Source: Atrichornis clamosus (taxonomy: Eukaryota; Chordata; Aves; Passeriformes; Menuridae). Taken from it: 64,000 nucleotides of DNA. The stretch lies in NCBI GenBank assembly GCA_013400975.1, contig WBMZ01010862.1, positions 33,188-97,187 on the forward strand. The letters are read 5' to 3'. This document shows, in pieces, positions 41,110 through 53,335 of this stretch (position 1 is its first letter; each line of letters begins with the position of its first letter). The position numbers and the translations under genes were made by a program. The notes under the pieces were generated by a model, which was not told the DNA's origin, made no database searches, and saw only the letters and a list, made by a program, of their open reading frames with translations.

Positions 41110-41113
41110 TTAG
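41104..41113. promoter_or_regulatory. MEF2-type site
   Basis: CTATTTTTAG matches the MEF2 consensus YTAWWWWTAR exactly. Ten-base AT-rich matches arise by chance, but its place at the edge of a CpG island and inside an inverted repeat makes it worth noting. Confidence 0.4.
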
Positions 41114-41120
41114 CTCTTGC

Positions 41121-41500
41121 GTTCTTATTGTTCACGACAGAAAACAAATGCAAGAGCCAAAAGAGAAATCCCCTTTCCTCTGGCAAAACTGTGCTAATTA
41201 CACCATCATTAGAGAACGAACTTAATTGAATCACAAAAGGCATCTGGGCTAACTGTATAGGCCGGGGGGAACAACTGTCTGGCTGATTTTGTAACAATCC
41301 TCAGAAAAATAAGACTGATAAATGTTTAATTCCCTTGGTGTGCAAATCAGCATTGTCCATTACATTAACGGGATAACCCTTCCTTAACCAATGAAATAAC
41401 CTGCTCCTGCGATGTCTTTAACATACATATCCCATTACCAAAGTTTATTTCTGAGCACAACAACTGCGTAGCAAACTATCAGTGAAATTGAGAACTTTCA
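41121..41500. promoter_or_regulatory. AT-rich candidate enhancer flank
   Basis: Directly beside the CpG island, with several homeodomain-type cores (TAATTA at 41195-41200, TTAATTGAA near 41223, CATTA copies) and an inverted repeat GCTCTTGC/GCAAGAGC (41113-41120 and 41150-41157) spanning its start. No repeat family was recognised. Conservation cannot be judged from one sequence. Confidence 0.35.
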
Positions 41501-44500
41501 TTTTTTTTCTATTCTAAAAAACATTCACACAAAATTTATTTAAAGGAAACCATGCAAAATGTATGGAGATTTTAAACTGTTTCCACTTACCATTACACCA
41601 ACAGAACTAAAAATGTGTGTGATTAAAAAATGTAAATGAATATGTATTAAATGTATTTATAGCATTTTGTTTTAACATAGAAAGTGGGAAATGAGGGGAT
41701 GATTTTTTATGATCATTTCCTGATTATACAGTAAATCCAAGATACAACGGCAGCAATGTTACCCTTCTACAGACTAGTAGCCTGGGACAGAATAGTAGCA
41801 CATGAACCACATCTACAGGGTGGAAGGCATCAGAAGAAAAAGAAAGCATATGAAAGCTGTAATTGTACAAACTGGAAAAAGAGAAAAAATTAACTTGCAG
41901 AAACAAAGACCATAAAAATTAAAGAAAGAAAGAAACAAACAAAAGGAAAAGGAAGAGTCAGACATGCCATGCCAGACTGATCCTACCTTGGCAACTGCTG
42001 GTAAGAAGGTATGCTTAAAAAATGGAGAACTACAAAGCTGAAAAACTGATAAAAGGATGAAAAAGCCTAAATCCAGCTGGGAAACAAAGAAGAGGATATG
42101 CCTTTCTTCTCCTGAAAACATCCATTATTTTACATTATCCATTACTACTGAACCACTCACTCTCATCACACTTTAATTCTATTAATTACCTGTGTTGTAA
42201 TAAGGAGTCCCATTTTATATTTTCAGCAAAATTCATAACCATTAATAACAGGTAAGCAAACTGTTTAGAAGTTGAGAAGAGCAGGGAGCAAGTGCCCCCT
42301 CCCTCCAAAAAACAACAGCAGGATTGCTGGAAGAACTTGATGCATGAACTACTAGCTTCTGCTGCTGTGTGCACACAGGACAATTAAGAGTTGGGGTTTT
42401 CTGAACCTAACTTACAAATATTTTCATTAGTTAATACTGAGAAATCTGTCATTCTGCAACTCAGCCTTCAGTTTAAAACAATTTTAATGTTTTTAATTAT
42501 TTTTTAATAATAACAGTGACTCTATGCAGACTTACCCAAAGGCTGTTTAAAGAGCTATGCTTTCCAGCTGTCTGCAGAGAAATCTAGTACTGCCAGATAT
42601 CCAGTTTATCTGTTCTTTTTTTTAGTAATCTGTTGAAAGCTAATCTTCAGTATCACAAGTAATCCATTGTGTGCAAAAAAAAAAAAAAACAAACCACTGT
42701 CTCTGCTCCTGTTGCATATACAATAAACATCCTACAGTACTCCATTTTGGAGCAAGAAAGAAAAGCAGAAACAGTTTTTTACAGTAAGTATAGTGGGATT
42801 ATGCATTATATTGCAGAAAATAAGAATTTGGTGAACTAAAAACAGACACCTTTGTCATATTCAACTTCCTGATAGAAAAATGCTTACTTATTCTACAGTT
42901 TGATCCAGCGATCCTGAAGCAGTGGATGTACATTTTTCCTTACAACAATTTACTCATCTCTGGTTTAATTCTTGACTAGATATCCTCAACTCCTTTTCTG
43001 TTCTGTGCTAGATAAGGAGAACATACTGGCAGCACCAGTGGTTGACCTGAAGTGAATCAGCATCATATTCCATGATTTCTTACAATCTCTCCATCTGATG
43101 CCAACTACTTTCACAAAAAAAGTAACAATACTCAAGTTTGAATATGAGCTTCAAACGAGGAAAGAGGAAAAAAACATGCATGTTAATACTTTCTGCACTC
43201 AGGGGTAGCCTAAAACAAACTGCTCTTTCCCATTCTACTGTTAGATCTTGCATTTAAGAAAACTTAGACATTGCACTAGCAGAGGAGCTAAAAGATGGAC
43301 TAATAGAAGGGAAGAGTTCTGACATCTGCCCAGGATTAGACATAATGTTCTCACCAGCTACAGCAGTGCTGCAGACCAGTTTCTTATATACTCAAATGCA
43401 AAATTTAATTTAACCTGAATCAAATCAGCTTGAAAACTCCAGAACCTTGTTGGCATGTTGCAGTATTTGTTAAAAAATAGGGCAGCAATTGCTTTTTCAT
43501 AGTTACAGCTACTGGACTGCAAATTCACCAAGAAAACACATAGCAAGTGAAGGACATGAAAGCCCCCAAGAACACCATATACTAAGAGGATTCCCAGATC
43601 ACAGTGAGGTAATGAACGAGCTATTGCTGAGAGTCAAAAAGCAGTCCCACTGAAGTATGTTTTTAATATACATTATATCATCAGAAATTTACTATAGAAT
43701 AGACACTGATACTCTGCTCAGGGCAAAGTAAACTTGGTCCTATTAGTCTGATTTAATCCCTGAAAGTGAGCCCCACATTCCATCCCATTACCGGTTTGGT
43801 CTCTTGACTAAATTGTGAAAACTGCCACTTTAGAAACACTCCCACTCTGACTTCTCTGTTTTGTGGTAGTGTATGGTCTCTAGTGCTAATTATCCATCTC
43901 CTTTCACCTCTCGTCAAATCAAAACTGTCAAGTGACACCACCTGTAAAGTCTCTGCTTTTAACTATCCTTTCCAGTCAAATCAAAATTCCACATACTTTG
44001 AGGATCTAAGGTGTACAAGGCACGTGAGTTGTTACAAGCAGCAGCCTGCATTTGAACTCCTCCCTTTGCGCTTTCACCACTTTATTTCAGCACAAACCTA
44101 CAAGTTAGCATCTGTACCTAGCTATCTGCTACGGAAACTGGCACAAAAAGCAGTAGGAATCTGAAAGCTGAAAACCACGACTGAACTGTGGGTGAAAAAG
44201 TGGAAAGACAGACTTCATTCTCTTGTTACCTTGGATGTATCACTACATGTTTCTTCAAATATAAAATCCAGACAGTTATGTCACCTTTCTTTTCTCAGAT
44301 GACCTATATGAAGTAATATATTTATGACACATACTCTATAATGTTTTTTTCATTTTCAGGTAGATACAGTACACCATGTGATCTACCTGGGGAGGGTTTT
44401 GCAAGAAATCACTCCAAACAGCAGCTTTCTTCAAACTGTTAAGTATCACACCTCCTTCATTTATCCTCCTAGGGCAGTGAAAGAGAAAAAAATCTGTAGT

Positions 44501-44663
44501 GGGACAAGAGCCCTCTTTTGTTTTTCTTGATCCTGGATTTATATTTGCAGCTGATCATCAGTGAGTCCTGGTAGGTAAATTACAACAGCTACTCTGAATA
44601 CAGCAGCAAGGACATTGAAGGAAAATGCCCCCACTGATACATTACCCCTCATCAAAAAAAAAC

Positions 44664-44699
44664 AAAAGAAAAGAAAGAAAAAGGAAAAGAAAAAAGGAA
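44664..44699. repeat. 36-nt homopurine (A-rich) tract
   Basis: Uninterrupted A/G sequence of AAAAG and AAAGG units in intron 1, a low-complexity stretch. Confidence 0.8.
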
Positions 44700-47600
44700 T
44701 CTTCTCCCAGAGCCAAACCTCAGCTTACACAACATGAATCAATGCTTGTCTTTTGGGCAGGTTTCATGGGATCGCAATGCCACAGAAATGCACAGGATTT
44801 GCCTTGCTTATGCTCCATTTCTTTTAAAGCCACGCACACCCTCCCCTCTGAAGTGGGTTTATATGTGGCAACACCTGTGTTATCTTTGAAACACTTTGGC
44901 CAAGAATAATCCAGCACACAGAATCAGACTCTTTTTACACCTGCCTGCTAAGCACAGACGCACATGTAACCTGTCCAAGTGGTTTGGAGCCAGCATCAAT
45001 GGGCTTTCCTGTAAGGCAGCCGAGTCAAAGCAGTGACTTGGCAGGGTGCAGCATGATGGACACAGCTCAGCAAAAGCAGGAGAGAGGCTTGAGAGGTAGG
45101 TGTAGCCAGCAGGAGAAACACAGTGGAAAAGGCAGACTTAACAGGGTATGAAACGCATTGACAGGAGCAGGGGAGGAGGAGAAAGGCTCTGTCACACTTG
45201 ATCTGTGTTAAAACATGCAGTGAAACATGTTAAGGAGGGAATATCTGCAGAGGCTCCCATACAGATGGAAGGCTTACTACACCTTCTAACAAGCATTTCT
45301 TTACACCCTTCCTCCTCACCAAGGCTCTTTGTCCTATGGCACGAAAGCCCAAACAGAACTCAAATTTATAGACAGATAAACACTCAATTTTTTTCACTTC
45401 AGTCTTTAATACCTCCATTCACATGAGTTAAAAAACCACAAGGATTTTGTCTGCATGCCTAAAGTGTATTTCTCAACAGCTGGATCCATTGGAAAAATCC
45501 ACTGTGATTACCAATATAAAAAAACATCAACTTTGCTCATCTGTTACCAATGCCTACTGTGTGGTCAGGATCCAGGACAATACTAAAATGGAAGAAATAT
45601 ATAAACCAAAAGACATGCAGTGTGTGTAACTGTTTCTCCTTTTTTTTATAGCAGGGGTGGACTGGACTGAATTTTGCTTGTTATCGTTGTATTTTAATTT
45701 AGCCTTGCAGTCACAGAGCTGTGTAAATAAACTGCATCACCCATGCCCTACCCACAGTCAGCACGATGCAACACAGACAGGAACATGTTCTCTGTGCAGG
45801 ACCTGGTCTCACACAGTCAGGACATCTGTTGTTACATCTGGAATTGCAGAATTTACCTGTCATAGGGACATGAATGGATTTGCCTCCTGAGTCTAGTAAT
45901 TCTGATCTGCAAGGAAGTTTTATAAAGATATGTTAGGTCATATACTAAGGGAAGATATTTTTCACTGCAAATCCAACACAAAGGGTTTGCTGGGGGGAAA
46001 AAAGAAAGAATTTTTTTAGATATAAAATTTGGATGTACAAACAAAGTTTTTCATGAGGCTGCTCTAACTTGTAGGTACTGAGGTATTTCAGCTTCTGCAA
46101 CAGCTCAGGAATTAGAATAAAGATACAGGAGGCATCAAACCACACATCTGCTGTGATTTCTGTGCTGCTTCTCTCCTAGAAGACGCACCACTGAAGCAGA
46201 CTCCGTGTCTTTACATAGAAATCCACGGAGATGCTTTACTTCATTCAGCCACTTCCAAGAAAGAGTCTGTTTTAACTACAATTTCAAAGGATATAAAATT
46301 TGACAGAATATGCACACACCTGAGTAAACAGTTTAATCTCAAGTGATGTTTAAGCTCGTGCCAACATGATCCTAAAAGGTCTATTCTGCAGACTCCTTAA
46401 CTGACCCCACTGGCTCTTGTACACAACCCAAGCTCAGGACTGAAGACCAAAGCCTCAGACAGGCTAGCCCTTCCAGGCTAGCTCCCACAGTTCCCAGAAT
46501 TACTCAGTTATCATAAATTATAAATATTTTCTCTGCATTAATGGGGCTTATTAAAAATTACTATATAACTTATACTAAAATGCTGTACTAAAAGTTCACA
46601 TCTCATAAAAAACAGTGGCTACTTGTCTCAAAAATCACCAATTTAGACTGAAATACTCCTGATTTACAATTAATTACTGATTGTACTGATTTACATAAAT
46701 GAGCAAAGAATTAAGCTTATGGTTGATTTCTTCTCTATACAGGCTATGGATAGCACTCTGCCACAAAATTACACGAGAGTGATCCAGAGCTTTATGGATC
46801 ATTCATTTTGTCATTACCACGCATCATCCATGATATTAGGAGGCACTAGAAAATGTAGCACACTGGTACAAACAAGTTGAGGACAATTAGCCCAAACAGG
46901 TACTGAATATCTAAGTCCTGTTTATGAAGAAAACATAATTTTTAGACAAGCTAGTGACTTTGCTAGTGACAAAGACTCACAGTAAACTGCTGCGTAGGGG
47001 AGACACACTTTTTTATAAGAAGTATTACATTATGTAACCAATATTTTTAAAATTTAAAATATCCCAAACACCAAACCTGTAGCTGCTCTTTGCCTGGTGA
47101 TCACAAAGAACTGCCTAACTCTTTTTCTTCTCCATCCCAGCTGCTGCTTCACAACAGCAGTCTCAACCAGCACATGAGCTATGCAGCAGAACATTTTAAA
47201 ATCCCACTAGAATGGGATGTACTGTCTGGAGGATTTACACCAAACTACTCTGTTTTTCCATTAACACTAAATTACAGTTGTGCACAAAGATGGAAAAGCA
47301 ATTCCTTGCCAAAAGCCAACTAAAGAATCACACCCCTTAATTTCCCTGAAAAAAAGCTACCGAAGAGTAACCTATTTCTTTTCCTTCCCAAAATAAACCC
47401 ACCCCCATGCTTGTACGTGGAACTGGGTAACATTATATGGTCTTCACACATATGCACTATTCCATCAAGGCATGAACATGTTAATTAAAACTTGATAATG
47501 TTATATCTGTATACACATACACATGCAGATACAAGCAATATATCTGTCTTTTTCTGACAAGTTATATGAAATCAATATTTTTCCATATTTAGGCCAATAT

Positions 47601-50600
47601 AGATAGTCAGTACAAAACTAGTTATGCTTTTTTTGAAGGTGGAGAGGGCACTCCTGTACTCACACAGAAACCCACTGACTGTAACTTGTTCCGTCTTTCA
47701 TGCAAATTCTGAATTCTTCATTTAAAAAAGGAGGAAAGATCTAGTAGAGTTGCTGCCCTGTTGAGCAGAAAAAGATTCTCAAATTAAAACAGATACGTCT
47801 TGTGCATCCCTCTCTGAAACTGTCGAGGTTTGTGTCCAGAAGGCGGCTTCTGTTAGAATCATCTTTAGGAACCATGGAGCCCTTCCTGACACCTCCCTGA
47901 AAACCTTGCTGCCCGCCCCAAAGCCTTAACTTTCGAGTGACCTTCAGTCAGACCTGGTACTGGAGTGGAATTACCAGAGGAGGCTAAATGAATAGGATAC
48001 AGAACCTTCCTACGTTAAATCACTGCTGCGTGGGCGTCCAGACATGAGTCTGGAAGGGGTCCACCTGGGGATTTTTTCTTTTGAGTTTTTTTTTTGGAGG
48101 GAGGAGGCGGGGGTCTGGGTTAGATCATAGTCACTGCCTCAGAACACCACAAGCTCACTTGGTTGAGTGTAACCCTGCTCATGACAAGGTTGTCACAGGT
48201 AGGGAGAATTGCACTAATCAGCTGGAAGGCTTTTTTCCCTTCCACAACAAGGCTTTTTTCCTCCGATCAGCAAAAAACTCACAGAGCCTTTTGGGGACAT
48301 TAGGATCATGGTATGCATATACCATGTTTCTATCTGTCTGTATCATTTTTGTACCTGTTTATACTACAGAATTGAATTATTTTCACCGAATTGATAAGCT
48401 TAAAAAAACCCAACCCAAACATGCTCTTCAATATAGAGAAATGGTGACTTGTAGAGCACGTATTTACATAATCATTGACTTAAGGTATAAAGAAATATAT
48501 TGTTTTTCAAATGAAGTGTAGACAGACACGCCAGCAATTTTCTTTCACCTCTTTTGCTTACCTTGTTTCCTCATGATCTTTCATTTATTGGGATTTTTCT
48601 GCTTGGCTACCACTTAAATCACATCATCTGACAGTTCCTGCTCACAATTCAGGGTCCCATCCTGTTGTAATCTCAACTACTTCTGACTGACAAGTCAATG
48701 GTTGATACCTATTTATACAAAAGGTGGAAATGAAATATAACCCTGGGATTATTAATGATGCCCTTATAATGTTATTTGCCTTTCCACAGATCTTTAGTGG
48801 TTTTCACTTAACTCTATAACTAAATACTGCCAGAAATCTCTTCGTTCTTCCAGTCATCATTTTCCACTTGCACGTTTTGATTAAAAATACCACACTATAA
48901 TGACAATTTATAGATGCAGCCTGTACTTTCAAAGAAAACAAGTTGCCAGTCGCTCCACAAATAAAACTCTTCATGGCTCCATGACTTTCCTTTGAGTCAT
49001 GGGTGAGGAGCAACTAGATGCTAGAAACTCTGCATAACCCACACACCCACGCTACATGCGCCCAAAGAAGATCAGTTCCCAGCAGACATTTGTGGACTTG
49101 TTACTAACGATCCAGCTGCTAATTTAGCATCTGCTCTTGCTCTCAGGTTACCAGCAGGTCCCTCCCTACCCTAAAATCCTGCTCTGAATGGGTTGTACTC
49201 ACGCACAGCTTTGCTTCTTTAAAATACATGGGTATATTTAGCAACAGTAAGCGACTTTACACGATAAGGAAGAGGCATGGTTCAGATTAAGTAGGTAAAT
49301 AAAAATCAACTTAATCAAAAGCAGGTTTCATAAAACAAAGGCCCTTTTGATTTGGTCATTTCAAGGAAAATTTGAAAGAGGGAAAAAATCTCTGTATATT
49401 AAAATTTTAAGAAAAAAAGAATAAGTTTTACCATCCCCTTTCCCTAAAAGACAACTTGCCACAGTTTATTTAAACTAGAATTTTTTTAGTAAGAAACCAA
49501 AACTTGAAAGATATGACATGTATTTCTGCTGTATAAAGTGAAAAATCTCGTATTTTCACAAGTGTAGTTTTTTCAAAACTGGATTCAGTCATTAAAACAT
49601 TAATTTTCCAGCAAAGCTGGAAGTAAACTGCTCCCAGTAAAGTTCTGAACTTTCACACAAGACTAAGTCAGTTTTGTAGATAAAAAGGTCTCTGCTCTTT
49701 GTATATTATATTTAATTTCGTTATTAAACCTGAACTTCATGACTTTTATAACCGTATCATAAAGTTACACAACATTCACTTGTTTTCATTATTAAGAAGT
49801 TTTGAGATGGGGTGAAAAAAGTAAGTACTGAAGTACTAAACCAGCAGAGCTCCACCTACTCAATCTGTACATACAAATTTTGTCACATTTTGACAAAGTA
49901 CATGAAAGTATCATTTTGTGATAAAAATAAGTTTAATGCAATGCAGTATTAAATGCTATTGAAAAAGGAAGACATTTTCGTGAATAGCATTTTTCCCCTT
50001 TTTTTTCTTCAGCACAGTAATGCTCAGTGAGAGAAGATAGCAGACAGAACTGAAAGGTGTCAGGGGAAAAAAAAAAAAAGACAAGTGGCTTGAGGAAAGC
50101 AATTTATGCAGCTGTGGACTTCTAAAACTTTCCTTTACCATATGCCCAGCTGTGTCTTTACACACATTCCCTGAGCCTGCTCAGTTTGGGACTTTTGGAG
50201 CCACTGTCAGTGGTAAGGACAATGCTAGAAGGCCAAAGCGCTGCTTGAAGCCTACCTGGGGAGTCACAGCTCTGCTCTGAGATAAAGGCTTGCAGAGCAG
50301 ACCTGAAAGGATCAAGCAGCACAAGACCAAGCAGAACGTGGCTGTCAGATGACAAGCCATGGCAAAGAGTTTCCTTACAAAGTTTTTACAACGCAGCCCC
50401 CAAGCACCGATAACCTTACTCCAGATACAAATTCAAGTACGCGGTTCCCCTCTTCTGTCACACCACAGAATTAGAAACTTGCTAGAGAGAATTTTTTAAA
50501 AAGGCCGGGAGGAATAGACTTCACTACCAAGGGACAGTTTCATTTTTTCCAAGTGTTTTTCCAAGTCAGATCTATTTACCCTGGGCTCCCAGGAACATAC

Positions 50601-53249
50601 ATTTACTTTGCAACAATTAGAAAACCCCATGAAGACCCGAACTCCACCACTTGTGAAATCGGCAGGCAACATTGCCAAACCACAGGAACACGCTGACTGT
50701 GCTATACAAGCCAATAGAGCATTTCAGGCAATTTTGAGTCTGCATCAGGTGTCAACATGCCTGCACGCTACTGTGCAGCAATAAAAATTATATTCCTCAG
50801 TCCTCATCTTCCACATGTATTTTGAGCAACACCACAGTACCACCCCTCTATATATGGAGAGTTTCACTGGGGAACACTTGGTTTCCCCGTGTACAGAAAA
50901 TTTTATAATCTATAAGATTGCATGGTCTGTCAGATAATTATCCTCATAAATCCATCCATGACTGCAACACTTGTTCGAAGTAAACAGATTGCAGAACAGC
51001 TCTGGAAGGAACGGCACAGCTGTACAACACAGTGGACATGCTGACTCCAGAAGCAAGGTCCCATAGGGTAGCATTTATTTCCAATATTAATCAACATATG
51101 TTGCCCAAACCACAGTTTTGAATCCTCTCTCTGCAACTCAGCAAGAAATACGAACAAATTAATTCAGAGATATGCTGCCATCACACATTTCCCTTTAAAT
51201 GCTGAGAGAGCCTACCAAACAAGCAGGAGGAAAGAAGAATCTCTTCCTACAAGCAGTAAGCCACGTGCTTGTTCTCCCTCGTGCTACCCACCGGTAAGAA
51301 GACTTGCTACCAAGACCACCTGCAGACAAGGACTAAAGCTGTGCAGGAGCATCTACAGCCTAACCCTTCCTCACACCACTCCCAAGCAGCTCCACATGTA
51401 TTACACACAAACATCATGCAAAAACGCCTCCAAAACACCTCCTGTGTGGACCCCGATACACCTACATTATTTAATTCCAAAGAACTGAGGTCTTTTCTGG
51501 TAAGCACTTTAGAACAAATCACAGGCACCTCAGTAGGCACAAAAGGAACACAAAGTCTCCCATTCACTTAGTTCCCCAAATTTTGTAAGAAAAACTATCT
51601 GGTTGCTGGAAGATAAGGCAATATTGTTTTTAGTCTCTTAACTGCATCACTACAGTACAGCTGAATGCCACTGAACTTATTGGTTCGTTTTCTACACACA
51701 AAAATGGTATCATTTAAAAAAGAAGCAAAAGAATGTATTTCCCCTCTTCACCTGTTTGGATTATTCACTTGAAGGGTTGATCTGTTCTGGAGGCTGACAT
51801 ACACGTCCTCTCAAATGATGGCAGAACAGAGCTCTCTGCTCCCAGGCATTGTTTGTAGCCCCCTATTCATATTCAAATCTGGCACCAAAGTTTTGCACAC
51901 AGAGACTACTTACATGAAGACAGCTTAATATGTTATATACAGCACAGAGTTGTTTGTCCTGTAAAAATACAGGTGAGTGGGAATTTGCATAAAAAAACCA
52001 ATGACTCATAAATACACCATTTTTACTAAAAGGTAAATTCACACCTTCAAAAAAAAATAAAATCAATGTTGCCAGTTTCTTTTCAGGCAAATTTAAGCTC
52101 AACTGTGAAGTATGAAGTAGTTTCAGACATTTATTCCACTATCACTTCAATACCAAACTGAATTAAAAATCTGAAATTATTCTCAGGTAGCAAATTAGTA
52201 TATAAATAATTGGCAACTCACCGCAAGCAATATTTCTTTTCAAGTAACTCCTTATGAAAATGAAGCAGCACGGGGAATTTACGGTGCTTTTTATGGCAAG
52301 AATCCATGGTATCTGTATAAACAGGTTTTATACTTTAGGCAGTTTTATATGTGTAAAGTATTTTCCAGTAGACCTGGATCTCATTTTTAATAGGAGAAAA
52401 TGTGGTATTTCACCACTTGAATGCAAAGAGATTTCATTCTAAAATAACTATGGCTAATTTGAGAATACACAATAATAAACAACTATATAGCTGAACAGTA
52501 CTCTTAAATAAGGCTATTGCAATGGCAAGACAAGCTGTAGGCTTTTTTCATAAAGCAATATCTGGTCCTGTAAAAAGAACAGGTGAGAATAGAAACAAGT
52601 GACCTCCTTATCCTTAACCAGTATAAGCAATATATTGTTAGTGCCCAAGAGGTCATTAGCTGGAGGATACTGGTGGAAAGATGGCACTTGGAAATTTACC
52701 ATCATGTAAATAAAGAAAAGCAACCACAGATGGAGTGTTTAGGGGAATACAAGGACTGCACTCACCTATCTTTACCTCAACATCTCCCCTCTTTTTATAA
52801 TGAGATACCAAATCTTTGTTGCTTTAACAGAAAATATATACCTGAACCCCTGTAAAGCAACAAGATCAGCGTGCACCGACACGTATTTCATGGATCTGCC
52901 CAAGTGAAGACCACGTTGGTCCCTCTCGTACCTGTATGATGCAGGAGCAGACTCAGAGATTTCAGCCAAGCTGCTTGGGATTTGCACACCTCAGTTTGGT
53001 AAATGAAGCAGAGCAAAACCAAACCCAAGGGGCTCTTCAGCTCAAAAACTGAATATTAAGGCAATGGAAGCGTAGCCACATCCAGTCTCCTCCATGCTAA
53101 ACAGGTCAAATAAATTCAAGCTGCTTCAAGTCCCATTTCCAATATTGCATTCAATGATTAGCCAGTGCTTTTGCTGCTCTTCATTCTCAGGCAAGTTTAG
53201 GCAGACTCTCCAACTCTGTCCCAAGAGAGTCCGGTAGGCCGTGGGGACA

Positions 53250-53268
53250 GGCAGACTCTGAGTCTGCC
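53250..53268. other. Short perfect hairpin
   Basis: GGCAGACTC, T, GAGTCTGCC forms a 9-bp stem around a single base. The flanks (GGGGACA on the left, CAGCCCCTGT on the right) extend the pairing imperfectly. The unit GGCAGACTCT also occurs about 50 bp to the left (near 53200). Confidence 0.6.
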
Positions 53269-53315
53269 CAGCCCCTGTAAGTCATTTTGTACAATACTAC
53301 ATTAACAGCCTTAAC

Positions 53316-53335
53316 AAAATAAAATAAAATAAAAT
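53316..53335. repeat. (AAAAT)n simple repeat
   Basis: Four perfect AAAAT units, followed by T and A/G-rich runs. Confidence 0.8.

Larger units (their letters stand above)
40800..41120. promoter_or_regulatory. Intronic CpG island, candidate alternative promoter/enhancer
   Basis: About 300 bp with roughly 25 CpG dinucleotides, including GGCGCCGCCCGGG, CCGCGG and CCGGCCG, in an otherwise CpG-poor 40-kb intron. Unmethylated CpG clusters of this density usually mark promoters or active enhancers. On its right edge lie a TTTAAATA stretch (41083-41090), a 24-nt inverted repeat and a MEF2-type site. I could not find a convincing first exon with a donor on the minus strand, so an alternative COBL promoter is possible but not shown. 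A plus-strand noncoding transcript is equally possible. Confidence 0.6.

Noticed and set aside
41591..41612. Strong donor-like ATG|GTAAGTGG on the minus strand in intron 1
   Set aside because: It lies upstream (minus sense) of the intronic CpG island rather than downstream, with no exon or acceptor recognisable next to it.
47820..48130. Block starting TGTCGAGGTTTGTGTCC with somewhat higher GC, considered as a solo LTR
   Set aside because: I could not find a matching CA-ending terminus, polyadenylation signal in the right place or target-site duplication.
48145..48205. Second tRNA-Ile-like stretch (AAGCTCACTTGGTTGAGTG, then ACAAGGTTGTCACAGG) on the plus strand
   Set aside because: The A-box half is similar, but the anticodon region and B box do not match and no CR1 tail follows. 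It is too weak to call a second SINE.
48081..48521. 146-codon open frame on the plus strand
   Set aside because: It starts in a T/G-rich run, has no domain, and is intronic and antisense; treated as chance.
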